Origin: Porodaedalea pini
Taxonomy: Eukaryota > Basidiomycota > Agaricomycetes > Hymenochaetales > Hymenochaetaceae
Reading direction: 5' to 3'
Length of the DNA stretch: 64,000 bases
Assembly (NCBI GenBank): GCA_002794775.1
Contig: NBAY01000048.1
Location: 62,001-126,000 of the forward strand
In this document: piece by piece, positions 32,915 to 43,787 of the stretch
Layout of the letters: each line of letters begins with the position of its first letter
How positions within the stretch are numbered: the stretch's first letter is position 1
Notes under the pieces: model-generated
The model's input: only the letters and a program-made list of their open reading frames with translations
Told to the model about the DNA's origin: nothing
The model's database searches: none
Translations under genes and position numbers: made by a program

Positions 32915-34725
32915 ATGCTCTCAAAGCGTGTAGTGGCTGCAGCGCGTGGTCGCGGGCTCTTCAAGGCACGAGCAGCTCAGGCAGCTGCCTTGTCTAGTGC
33001 GTGGTACGTCACCAATGCTTTTACACCGTGAAGGCACGTCGAGCTCACTTCAATTGTGCACGTCAAAATTGTTCTAGGCGGACAACAGGGTCTCATGTCC
33101 TGCGCTCGCAGTTCCACTCCACGCATCTTTTACAAGGTTCGCGTAGAAGCATCATTTCTTGTAGATGCGTGTTCCATAACCAATTGCAGACGAGGTCGTG
33201 AAGGTCCCCACCATGGCCGAGTCTATCTCGGAAGGTACATTGAAGCAGTGGCAGAAGAAAGTGGGCGATTCTGTGGAGGCAGACGAAGAAGTCGCGACTA
33301 TCGAGACGGACAAGGTGCGTTATTTTAGCCGTCACGTCAGCTTGTTTCGTGGTGCACTTCCCAATTGAGAGGCAGAGTTGCATTGCTTCCATCGTGAAGC
33401 TAGATTATTAAATGTCCCCATACGTTGCGAATCTGGTTTTGCGGACCCTCTGACATTCTCGTCTTTAGATTGACGTGTCCGTGAATGCGCCAAAAGCAGG
33501 GAAGATCACGGCCATTCTTGCAGAAGAGGAGGAAACCGTTTCTGTCGGTCAAGATCTCTTCAAATACGAGCCTGGAGCAGCTGGTGAATGTAAGTATAGC
33601 TACCATAATGGGTTTAATTTTTCATATTTAATATTCTGTAGCATCGTCTTCCGAAAAGCCTTCAGAAGAGCCTCCAAAGGAAGAGCCTGAAGAGCAGGCG
33701 CCGAAGAAGGAGGTTGCTGAACTTCCCGCGCCGAAAGAAAGCGAGAAAAAGCCTTCTAAGCCTTCACCCCCGCCTCCCAAACCTGAGGAGAAGAAGGGTA
33801 AAGAAGGTGACAAGGCTTCCGCACCCGCCGCTGCCAGGGCCCCCGGTGCTCGCAATGAGACGCGCGTGAAGATGTCTCGCATGCGTCTGCGCATTGCGGA
33901 GCGTCTCAAGGAGTCGCAAAATGCTGCGGCGTCGCTGACGACCTTCAACGAGATCGACATGTCTGCGCTGATGGCGATGCGCTCACGCTTCAAGGAAGCG
34001 GTGCTCAAGGAGCATGATGTGAAGCTTGGCTTTATGAGCGCATTCGCGAAGGCATCATGCCTCGCGCTCAAGGAGATTCCTTCGGCGAACGCGTCGATTG
34101 AGGGCGACGAGATCGTGTACCGTGACTACGTCGATCTAAGCGTCGCGGTCGCGACCCCCAAGGGCCTCGTCACCCCAGTTGTGCGCAATGCGGAGGGAAT
34201 GGGCTTTGTTGACATTGAGAAGGAAATTGCTGCGCTTGGTAAAAAGGCTCGTGATGGCAAGCTCACTATTGAGGACATGGCCGGCGGATCCTTCACCATG
34301 TATGTCTCACTGAGTCTTCGGAGGTCAAGTCATACTGATAAAGGGTCTTTTCTAGCTCTAATGGCGGTGTCTTCGGCTCGCTCTACGGCACTCCCATTAT
34401 CAACCTGCCTCAAGCAGCCGTTCTTGGTACGTTATTTGCTCCGTCTCTTTTGATCATCTGAACCGCATTGCTTATTTATTTTAGGCATGCATGCGATCAA
34501 GGAGAAGCCCGTCGTCGTCAATGGCGAGATTGTCATCCGCCCGGTCATGGTCGTTGCACTCACCTACGATCACCGTCTGCTAGATGGCCGAGATGCTGTC
34601 ACTTTCCTGGGTAGGCATACACTGTAACCATCCTCATGACCGAACCGTACAACTGACCCGCTTTTGGCCATGCAGTCAAGATCCGCGACTACATCGAGGA
34701 TCCGCTCAAGATGCTGCTACTGTAG
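32915..34725 (+). CDS. KGD2: dihydrolipoamide succinyltransferase, E2 of 2-oxoglutarate dehydrogenase
   Basis: Transfers the succinyl group from lipoamide to CoA in the TCA-cycle 2-oxoglutarate dehydrogenase complex of the mitochondrial matrix. Eight exons (first 32915-33003, last 34676-34725) sum to 432 residues. An Arg/Ala-rich presequence ([20 protein letters not shown]) is followed by the lipoyl domain [16 protein letters not shown], with the lipoylated Lys in IETDKIDVSV. A long Pro/Glu/Lys-rich linker replaces the E3-binding domain, as in other eukaryotic E2o. The catalytic domain starts [20 protein letters not shown], contains [54 protein letters not shown] and ends with the active-site block [18 protein letters not shown], with catalytic His and Asp (HRLLDGRD). 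No frame lesions. Confidence 0.96.
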
Positions 34726-35097
34726 ACGTGATCGAGCTTCATGCTGTGTCGGACTTGTTTGCACTGCATCATGCAAAATACTTGCTTACACGTCTAATCA
34801 CCCCTAATAGAACTTCCTTTTCAAGCATCGAGATTGAGACTGTGTTACACACTATGATGTTGTAGGAAACCGGAAGCAAATCCTTCACAACAGCGAGGGA
34901 CTTGCGAAGAGTGCGTCTGAAGAAAGGAGTGCAGCTCACAGGAGGTGATGTATCTATTATGTGTCTACCGCAGTAAATGCGATATCAAAACTGGAGCAAC
35001 CCCTTTCGACATCTCTAAATGTCGGCCCGATAATGAGAATCCATAAAGTCGCTTACTGTAAATGATATGAATAAAACCAGAATGTCTTCCGCTTTTA
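34726..35097. other. convergent 3' flank of KGD2 and COG7
   Basis: About 370 bp between convergent stops; holds both 3' UTRs. No coding frame. Confidence 0.45.
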
Positions 35098-37908
35098 TTA
35101 CAGCATTCTCCTAAGCTTCGCTACGGTCCTCAAAACCTCCACTACCTCACGCTTGTCCTTCTCTCGATCTTCATTCCCGACCGGATTCAACCGCCTCTTC
35201 AACTCATCTGAATCAAGCCCAACCGCCTCTCGCCACGCCTCCAGCGCAGGCCATTCCACACCTAGTGCTCGACCAATTTGCCCGAGGTATGAGAGATCCT
35301 CGGCGAGCTGCGCCGCGCCTCTCGCGCTCAGCCTCGATATCGATGGCAGGATCCGCCCTGTCAAGTGGTCAAGTAATGCAAGGGCGAGAGAAGCGAGCCA
35401 TGCGGAGGAAACTGCTTCTGGAGTGAGCAGTAGCGTTGGCTGGGTCTGTGATTGTGTGGTAGGGGGGACTTGGATGGACAGGGATGAAGACGAGGACGAG
35501 AAGTGACGTGGTTTAGGGCGTGAGCTGGGATCGGTAGATTCTGCTTCGGCTGCTGATGCCGACGCGCTCTCGGCTGACATGGCCAGTAGGCTTTCAGCGT
35601 CTACGAAGGGAAGAGTTTCGATGGAGAAAGCAAGCGCATCGTCATCTGCGTAAACTTCAAACAGGCGCGGCAGGCTTAGCAGTCCTTCCGCCACGCGCTG
35701 AATAGATGCGCTTGGCGACAATGAGAACGTTGGGATCACAACTTCACTCACGGCACCCCCGCCCCCGCCTCCTCGCCTATCCTTCGGATCTGTGGAGGTC
35801 CAGACAGAGGATGAGGCGTATGTCGAGAGGTGCTTGAGCAGCGGTGCAAGTATTGTCTCCTGCAGCCGCACCTGGCACGCCTTTGCGAACTCCGAAACGG
35901 CGCTCCGTGCACCGAGAAGAAGCGCAGATCGTGGTGGCGGTGCAGGCGTTTTCTGTCCGGCGAAGGTAGCGGAACTCGGCGTAAATGCGCTGTAGGGTGC
36001 CTGCTGCGGCTGTTCAGGGTCTACCGCGTCCAGTAGAGTTTGCAGTTCCACACTGTTGAGAGCCGAAGCCTGCAGTAGGCCGAGCGCGGTACGCGTTGTC
36101 CCGGAGATATACAACCCGAAGGGATCATTGCGCGCCATTCGAAGGGCGCCTGAAGTCTGCAGTACACTTGCACGCAGCTTCGCCTCGAATACGGCAAGTC
36201 GTTCCAATACACCACGCGCTGCCTCGAGCAAATGTAAGGCCAGCTGGAAAGCTGCCAGGTCAGATGCAGAATAATCCAGCTCTGCAAACTCCTCCCCGGA
36301 CTCAAAGGCATCTGCGTCTGCGGAGGGTGCAGCCCCCGTTTCCAGAATGTCGCGACGTACGGACTGCAAGAAGGCTTCGAAGAAGTCGTCGAGTGCCTGT
36401 ACGAGCCCAACGATTCCATATCCGTGAGTGAAAGCCATGCAACGTGCCAGTCCCTCGTCTGCGGAAGAAAGGACATCGATGGCACGCTCACGCAGTAGCC
36501 GAGCTCCGGAGGGGCCCGATGAAGCCGGAGCCAGCAAATCCTTGAGCTGCGCACGTAGTAGTCGCTTTTCCAGAGTAGCATAGTCACATTGATAGTCGAG
36601 GAACGGCTCGAAAAGCGTCTCTTCCCAACTATGATCGAGTGAAGCTGAGCCAGTTGCATTTCCAAAGTTCACGGGTGGCCCAGACATGGATGAGCGATTC
36701 AGTCGCCTCGAGAAGGATTGTCGCGTGGAGCGCCGTCTGGAGTGAGTGCGTGGCATCGATGGCGCGCTGTCGCGCTCTTCGAGCGTAGCGGGGACGACAG
36801 CGGGTGAAAGGGCAGAGTACCCGACCTTCTCCATGATTTTATCAGTTGCTACTGCGAACTCCTCGGTCGCCCTGAATGATAATATGAGCTCCGGTAAAAC
36901 AAGGTCACCGTAGAAGTTGACAAGCGCGTTTAGGCGCTGGGATGGCGAGGGATGCAGGGAGGAAAGAGTGCTGGTTATAAAGGTGGACAGGGATGGTTGA
37001 GGGTCTGGAAATATAAAGACGACGGAGAGGCGCTCGATCTGTAACACAGATAGGAGCTCCTGGAAGAATTCAGGGAGGAATGCAGAGAATTTCCGACCAA
37101 CTGATTTCCCGGCCGAGTCATCACAATCTCGCAGTTCGGTCTCCTGCCACAGCGAGACGATCCTCTTCCGCTTGCTCCCATTCCAGTAACTCCTGAACTC
37201 CGTTTCTCGTTCAATATGACAGAAGATATCGAAGTACTTCTTGCATGCGTCGACATCATTGTTGTTTATTCCCGCGACGAGAGCCGAACTAAGTGCTGCT
37301 TCAAGCTGATTCTGCAGGTTGATCATGAGGGTCTTGCGAGTCTCGAATTCGGGTGTATTCTGGAAGACGCCTAACGACTTAGATGCCTCGGAAAGCCTTG
37401 AAGCAGCTTTTGAGTATGACTGCTCTGAAAGATACGAGACGACCTCGGATTCGAGACTCGACCAAGCTTCCGCCTCTCGCAGAACTGCCAGCGACGCGTC
37501 CATATTGCGCTTAACCGTGTCGAGTAAATGCAGCTGATCGAGAACAGGACCCATTTCCGACGTATTGAGGAACGACTCGGAATGACGCTCGACTGCTTGC
37601 AGGGCGACCTGTAATGACAGGGCGCTTTCTTGCATGAGTTGTAAGTCGTATGTGAGCCGAGGTACGGTCCGCGAAACGTCGTCGATGGTCTTCTCCAGTT
37701 GTGCTGACGTGTCCTCGCATGCAACCTCAAGTACCGCAGACAAATGCGATACCCGTCGCTCTAGCTCTGAGAGGTCGCGCACACATTCGACGTCATCCTC
37801 GTCCTCATCGAGTGCATCGTTAATCCATGATGCAACATCTGAATAGTCTTCAAGTGAACGAAGGATGTCGACTCCAACGTCCCCGCCGTCAAGTGGACTG
37901 CTCTGCAT
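35098..37908 (-). CDS. COG7: conserved oligomeric Golgi complex subunit 7
   Basis: COG7 belongs to lobe B of the COG tether, which captures retrograde vesicles at the Golgi and so maintains glycosylation enzymes. One uninterrupted reading frame of 936 residues, the longest intron-free gene in the window. The N-terminus matches the family: DYSDVASWINDALDE, then a coiled-coil region DLSELERRVSHLSAVLEVAC and LTYDLQLMQESALSLQVALQ. LDTVKRNMDASLAVLREAEAW precedes the helical rods typical of CATCHR tethers. Low-complexity Ser/Arg and Gly insertions around residues 390-420 and 720 make it longer than the human protein (~770). It ends VVEVLRTVAKLRRML. Start chosen at the first ATG, directly before the conserved block. 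Confidence 0.9.
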   Translation of the reverse strand: MQSSPLDGGDVGVDILRSLEDYSDVASWINDALDEDEDDVECVRDLSELERRVSHLSAVLEVACEDTSAQLEKTIDDVSRTVPRLTYDLQLMQESALSLQVALQAVERHSESFLNTSEMGPVLDQLHLLDTVKRNMDASLAVLREAEAWSSLESEVVSYLSEQSYSKAASRLSEASKSLGVFQNTPEFETRKTLMINLQNQLEAALSSALVAGINNNDVDACKKYFDIFCHIERETEFRSYWNGSKRKRIVSLWQETELRDCDDSAGKSVGRKFSAFLPEFFQELLSVLQIERLSVVFIFPDPQPSLSTFITSTLSSLHPSPSQRLNALVNFYGDLVLPELILSFRATEEFAVATDKIMEKVGYSALSPAVVPATLEERDSAPSMPRTHSRRRSTRQSFSRRLNRSSMSGPPVNFGNATGSASLDHSWEETLFEPFLDYQCDYATLEKRLLRAQLKDLLAPASSGPSGARLLRERAIDVLSSADEGLARCMAFTHGYGIVGLVQALDDFFEAFLQSVRRDILETGAAPSADADAFESGEEFAELDYSASDLAAFQLALHLLEAARGVLERLAVFEAKLRASVLQTSGALRMARNDPFGLYISGTTRTALGLLQASALNSVELQTLLDAVDPEQPQQAPYSAFTPSSATFAGQKTPAPPPRSALLLGARSAVSEFAKACQVRLQETILAPLLKHLSTYASSSVWTSTDPKDRRGGGGGGAVSEVVIPTFSLSPSASIQRVAEGLLSLPRLFEVYADDDALAFSIETLPFVDAESLLAMSAESASASAAEAESTDPSSRPKPRHFSSSSSSLSIQVPPTTQSQTQPTLLLTPEAVSSAWLASLALALLDHLTGRILPSISRLSARGAAQLAEDLSYLGQIGRALGVEWPALEAWREAVGLDSDELKRRLNPVGNEDREKDKREVVEVLRTVAKLRRML

Positions 37909-38760
37909 CCTAATGAAGATTAGATAGATTTAAATAGGATATGTCATCGTACCTCATACAGAATTATTGTGTCCTCTTCAAGCGGGTTTCCGGAAGTATT
38001 GCCTAATGTTTTTCTGATCTAGCTTCAAGACGGAACAGCTCGAACATGAGTTGGTATAATGCGCAACCCATAACGTTACTCACCTCTGAGGTATAAAAGA
38101 CCTGTCGTTGGACAACCTGGAGGAGCGCGTTAACGTTCGTCCGTGACATGTGTGCTTTCGGAAGGAGATTCGCACATACCCGTTACGCTCTTAGAGTTCT
38201 AGATCTGACTCTCGTTTGCACTACTACTACTAGTACTAATCCATAAAGTTGGTTGTAACAGCCTCAATCACTTGCTTCTTTATTTCCAGACCTGGGCTCG
38301 CACTTTCAGGATGATAATTCTTTAATACACTGCACAGCACGCTCAGTGCATCTCAAAACGTTTCCTAGGAGCCACTATAGCTTGAACACCGATACCGAAT
38401 ACATGACAAGTGTAATTCATCATGATAACCCAGAGTAGAAAACTCGAGGTATTCGACGCATCAGGCTCATCATCCAATTAATTGAGCGAATGCAGGACTG
38501 ATGGTCTTGCAACAAGTATCCATCATTGCGCTTATGCTTGGCTCAGAAACCTTTCAACTCCTGCCAGTTCTGTGTTTACCCCGACAATCTGGAGCTTATC
38601 AAATGGTCGCTGGTATTAAACAACTTAAGCTACACTCTTCCCTATCAGTAGTGCGGCACTGAGTGCTGGGTCCTCGTGTATGATCAGGACGGCGCTTCGT
38701 GCATCTCGGAGATCCGATGTCAGCATTTGTATTCACAGTGCCGCACTGCCTGCCCCAGAC
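37909..38760. other. divergent intergenic region
   Basis: About 850 bp between divergent genes, AT-rich, with no coding frame that I can support. Presumably the promoters of COG7 and of the membrane-protein gene at 38761. Confidence 0.35.
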
Positions 38761-41090
38761 ATGCTTCCTATCATCCACGGCTCAACAATCAACACGTGTC
38801 CTGAAGATATAAAGGATTCTTCCAGCGTTGTCTCTTCCGGAACTCCCTCAGCTTCATCTCTCATGGCAAACGGTAAGTGCGATGAGCTCGAAGTAGTCGT
38901 AACCAGCCAATTATAATCTGACAATGGAATGTTTTTGCAGTCCGTTTTGCTCCAGCACCGCGCTTGCCTCCGATGTGGAGTGACGTGGGTATGCAGTATT
39001 TCTTGTGGTCAACTATGTGCGACAGGATAACCTATAAGTTTGAAGAGACGAAGGTGTCCGATACGTTTTCAGGTGCGAGCCGCGTCTGCTTCGAGTACTG
39101 TTTCTGAGAATAGGTTCAGTTCAGCACTACTATGATTTCTATTGGAAAGTCACTCTGCCCTTTGTATGATGATAGATGACAAATGACTTCTGATTGAACA
39201 GGGCGACTCTTGAACTGAAGACAGAAGTCAGTCATGGTATAGAGGTCAGATAGCAGGGAAGCTGATCTTTTGTATGGCATGTTAAGCTTGCTCGCTGCCG
39301 ATCGATGTTCCGTCCGCTAGGCTCTTGTGCACCTGTCTTAACAGCGGTCTCATCGACGCACGCACACCTTTCTCAACTCAGAAAGCTCTTTGGACTCAAT
39401 GCGTTAAATCTTTTTCCCGAGGAAGGTCCTCTGAAGCAGAGGTTTCGTAGTAAGATTTCGTTTCCTGTGTTGCTTCCAGTCCGGCCAAACAGGCCAGCCG
39501 CTGATCACATTGGCCTGCACGTCAGACATCACTCAGCGCACTCCGTTGGCATACATGGAAGCATTGCCCATGGTGATGAGTCAGCTCTCAGATGATCTCA
39601 AGGAATTGAATAATGCGTTCCGCTCGTATTCTAAGTTATTCAGCGACGAAAAACTTGCTACGAGTTTGATTTTCCTGTCAAAGGATCTGAAGGTGAGAGG
39701 TGGTTATAAGTGCGGAATTTGTAACTCTAACCTAGTGAGACAGCATGAGGCGGATTGCGCCCAAAAATACATGGGTTAAAACAGCGTATCTTTATATTTA
39801 CTCGAAGCACTGATAGTTGTTCTTCGTGTAGGCACTACGAAATCATCTAGGTCAGCGCCGTTGAGAGATCTTCAAATTCGTTTCCACTTGGTCCTTCTGC
39901 ATTATACGACCCGCCTTCGTACTATTGAAAGACTACTGGCGGACTTTTTATCAGAAGGTGAAGCTGAAATCGCGTTCACTGTTCGCTCTGAACAACGTTT
40001 TTCACGTCACTGAATATTGTTCCACTTCTGTTTTGCAGGTTTCGATGTCATAGTTATGTCTCAGCAAGATCAGGAAAAACGCTACTTGACAATGACGACA
40101 ATTGCGACATTCTTTTCTGGCGTAACAGCAACGATGTTGCAGATGTCGTATCAAACAAACGCTCGTGCTGTTGATGCCGCGACGAATCTGCTCCTTTTGG
40201 CAGCTCTGGTATTCAGTGTCACATCTGCTGTGAGCAGCCTTGTATCAATAGCTTGGCACAAGTCTGTCGTGTAAGCATGACTAGCAGACCTGTGCATCCA
40301 CTTGTTATGACGTACAATTCAATATTTCAGACAAAATCCGGAGTCCATTCTTCCGTCGTGGGCGATCGCGTGGCTCGAGAAATGGCCTAGAGCTTCTCTA
40401 ATGCTCTCAGGAATCTGTTTATCTGGTGCAATCTGTTGTTTTGTGTTCTCTACTGGACAGGTAATTACACGATTTTCCTTGTTTGCTCATCTTCACTGAA
40501 ATGCTTCGAATTCGATGCTTCAGACGCGCTCTTCGCAGATCGCCATTATCTCACTTGCAGCGTTCAGTATTATGACTATATCGTGCTCAGCAATCTGGCT
40601 CATCGTCGAGGAAGCAAAGATATCGCCGATTTATGATGACAAGAGGAACCATCTAACAGAGCAATCTTTTACTGTCTATATTGCCTCTGCACTCATTCGT
40701 GCTGTGCGATTCTTACTTCTGGGATTCAGAGATAACAGAGGTCATGCTTATCCTTCTGACATTGAGGCCGGTGATGGACAGGCGCTTCTACACGGGCGTC
40801 CTGTATTTGAAGGCCCCCTGAAGCCCTTTGAGGTCCAAATAGGAATGGATCCTATTCCCGCACCCACTCCCAGTAGTTCTGTGCCTTTCGGTGAGTTCCT
40901 TTCAGCGGTATTCCAGTATGTTCATATCAAAGCTCCTTCTAACAAACCAGCAGGTACCTATCCCCAGACATCCATGCCTGGTCCTGCCGTCCCAGCTCTT
41001 GTAAACGAGATCTGGAGGGGTGGTCTCTATCCAACGCCTGCAGATCCCGCTTTCCCGGGTGCACAGGGGTTCCTTGACGGGAGAAGGTAG
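38761..41090 (+). CDS. uncharacterised fungal multipass membrane protein
   Basis: At least seven exons. Order: MLPIIHGSTINTCPEDIKDS..., VRFAPAPRLPPMWSDVGMQY then FEETKVSDTFS, a Ser/Arg exon near 39330-39440, SDDLKELNNAFRSYSKLFSD with LATSLIFLSKDLK, a possible small CxxC...HxxxxC cluster (YKCGICNSNLVRQHEADC), APLRDLQIRFHLVLLHYTTR with IERLLADFLSE, then the membrane part. That part has three or four hydrophobic helices: TIATFFSGVTATMLQMSYQ, LLLLAALVFSVTSAVSSLVS, ASLMLSGICLSGAICCFVFS and IAIISLAAFSIMTISCSAIW. A Pro-rich cytoplasmic tail ends GFLDGRR. The helix spacing (FSGVTATMLQ... SVTSAVSS) resembles an Agaricomycete family of unknown function. An ATG at 38680 in frame is an alternative start. 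Exon joins before 39800 are tentative. Confidence 0.65.
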
Positions 41091-42114
41091 GATAGCAACC
41101 CGTGATTCTTCATTATCACAGAGTCACTAAACGTTTAGCAGTTCTAGGCATCGCGTTCGCAGACCTGCACATTAGCAATTTGATTTTGCCAGTCAAGCCA
41201 GCGCCGTGCCTGGCAGAAACGTATAATCCAAAATGAAAAGACTGTCGATCAATGTGTCGGAGTTCCAACTATTATTTCCCACGATAGTCCTATGAGGCTA
41301 GAAGGCAATGCCAGCAGCAAAAGTATTGTTGCAATCTCTCATCCTCATCCTCTCACGAACTAAGCTGAGAATATGTCATCCTTCTGGAAAAGACTGCCAT
41401 CTATATGTGTCAAATGCTAAACCACGTTAAACCGAACTTCCACGACTGCGTTGAAATCTCGAAATTTTCTGAAATTGATTTTCCGAGCTTTTCACTGTCT
41501 TTCGTTCTCACGACATTGTGCAACGTCAAGCATATACTTTGCCTCTGACCTTATTCAATCCTTCGCTCTTCGATGATCTCCAAGACAGCGTATGATGAGG
41601 CCCAAAATGAACTTGCGGCCCGCGGTCCGCTTGTAATCTTTCGGGGTTTCCCCTGCAACGTCGCACCATCTCCGAATTTAACGTCTAGTTCGTTTTAAGC
41701 TGCCATTGAGAATAGCGTAAGTCATTTTTCTATGCTCGACGTGCGAAGCAGGAATACTTCGTGTGCTTGGTTTCTTGACCAGACAACTCAGGAGTTAAAT
41801 TATGGTTAGTCTTTGTTTCTCAGGGCATGTGTGTGTTGTACTTACATGTATATCTCCTTCGGATACTTCTCGCGTTTTTAGGCCTCGTCACGGAAAAACT
41901 TCTTCATTAGACGACTTCAGCTTGATGAAGAAGTTGCTAGTGACCGCTGCCCTGTACAACGATCATCGAGTCTGCGGGCCGCTAGCTACGTCAAGGATAC
42001 AGCATAGAGGGCACACTCTCGGTCACACATAAAAGAGCGAGAGCTAGTGTTAAACACAATAGGTCCTTTGACATTCTTCCTCTCTTTTCACGATTGATAA
42101 TCACACGTTGAAAC
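41091..42114. promoter_or_regulatory. intergenic and AA9 promoter region
   Basis: About 1 kb without a gene that I can support. A short imperfect direct repeat built on AAAAGACTG...TATGTGTC/AATGTGTC occurs near 41236 and 41390. A 41-codon ATG frame near 41573 has no recognisable feature. A TATA-like CATAAAAGAG lies near 42027, about 90 bp upstream of the AA9 start. Confidence 0.4.
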
Positions 42115-43362
42115 ATGTTCAAGCCTACAATCTTGCTCCTCGCGCTCGCGGCGAGTCTGTCCGCCCTCTCCTCCGTGCGCGCACACGGATACGTCCAGGA
42201 AGTCGTTGCGGGTGGTACGACATACACAGGGTACCTGCCTTACTCCGACCCATACTATAATCCGGTTCCTGAGCGCATCATCCGTAAGATTCCTGGAAAC
42301 GGTGAGTGAATGTACTCGTATGTGCGAGGCAAAGTAGTTGACTACTTCCCCGTTCTGATATTAATAGGCCCTGTCCAGGATGTTACTTTGATCGAGTGCG
42401 TAGGAGGAAAAAAAAACATGACTGTCATTATTTGACTGACTATTTTCATATTGTGCTTTAGTCTCCAATGCAACGGCGACTCCGCGGACGGTATTGTTGG
42501 TAGCGCACCAGCTCCCATCTATGCGACCGTCGCCTCCGGCTCATCTGTCGCTCTCAACTGGACTACGTGGCCTGACTCTCATGTCGTGCGTTGCTGACCT
42601 TGAATTCTTAAGAGCTACCAAGCGTAAGTAGGCTCATCGAAATTTGTAGGGACCGATGATCACGTACATGGCAGCAGCACCGTCGGGTACCGACATTACT
42701 GAGTGGCTTCCCGGAACCGAGTAAGTCTCTTGATAATGCTTTGAGAACTTAATGTAATTGTGAAATGCAGTGCCGTGTGGTTTAAGGTCGCTGAGGAGGG
42801 CAAGACCGACTCGGGCCAGTGGGCATCAACAGATATCTTATCTGCCGACGACAGCATCTATACGTTCACCATCCCTGCGTCACTCAAGGCCGGCCAGTAC
42901 ATCGTCCGTCATGAGATCATTGCTTTGCACTCGTGCGTTACGTTTCTTTCGCTTCGAACAGGTAAGCTGACGTCGGAATGTCTCTAGTGCCTATACTTAC
43001 CCGTGAGCTTTCTTGATATTCTGGCTGCTAGAAAAGCAGACTAATAAGAAGTCCAGTGGTGCACAATTCTACCCGTCATGCATCCAACTTGAGGTCACCG
43101 GCTCCGGAACGGCTTTACCGTCTTCGTCCGATTTGGTTGCCTTCCCCGGTGCCTACACTCCAGACACACCAGGCATTGTCTATGACGTCTATACTAGTCA
43201 GTGCTCTATTGTACAGTGTCTGAGTTCTACGTACCTTACTTTTCCCATACCTACAGACACGAGTGCATATCCAATCCCCGGCCCGGTTGTGTAAGCAGTA
43301 GATAGTCTGCCAAAGTTCTTCTATTGATGCTGTCTTATTCTTCTAGCTGGACCGGAAACTGA
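42115..43362 (+). CDS. AA9 lytic polysaccharide monooxygenase (formerly GH61)
   Basis: A secreted copper enzyme that oxidatively cleaves cellulose or hemicellulose. Eight short exons (42115-42301, 42368-42395, 42462-42585, 42650-42720, 42771-42932, 43057-43196, 43257-43290, 43347-43362) give 253 residues. Residues 1-23 are a signal peptide; cleavage after VRA exposes His24 (HGYVQEV), the N-terminal ligand of the histidine brace. The second brace His is in WPDSHVGPMITYM, and the axial Tyr is in GAQFYPSC. The second-shell His is in YIVRHEIIALHS. LQCNGD and YPSCIQLEV supply the conserved disulfide. No carbohydrate-binding module or linker follows; the protein ends VVWTGN soon after the catalytic domain. 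The 42933-43056 intron has alternative acceptors. Confidence 0.95.
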
Positions 43363-43787
43363 GGCCCGTCTCCACGCTTTTCGTTGGAGCTCCGGTCGGA
43401 AGGCTTCAGACAGCAATCGGAGGGGTTTGTTCAAGCTTTTATTTTTCTAGGTGTTTATGTATGATTTCTTGGAAACAAAGTAAAATGCACTACTCACTCC
43501 CGATGGGACTCTTATGTGTCCATTTTTTTTTTTACTCGCTCAGGTTACTTTTCATGAAGTTTTGAGACCACGTGCTTTCGATCGGCTATAGACGGAAATC
43601 TTGACCTTGGGTCGAGAGCATCGGACGAACGGCCCGATACTCCCGTCACAACGACCAGACCGTTTTTAAGCAGCGGCCACCATGCTGGCAATCGCTAGTC
43701 TTGCTCTTGCTACTCCAATTTCCCCTGCATCCCCCTCAAAGCTGAAGACTATTAGACTCATACAAGAACAAGAAATACCGAGTGATT
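43363..43787. other. AA9 3' flank and SDR promoter
   Basis: About 420 bp. T-rich downstream sequence, then a GC-richer block before the SDR start. An out-of-frame ATG at 43682 opens a longer frame, but the conserved SDR N-terminus is in the frame of the ATG at 43788. Confidence 0.4.
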
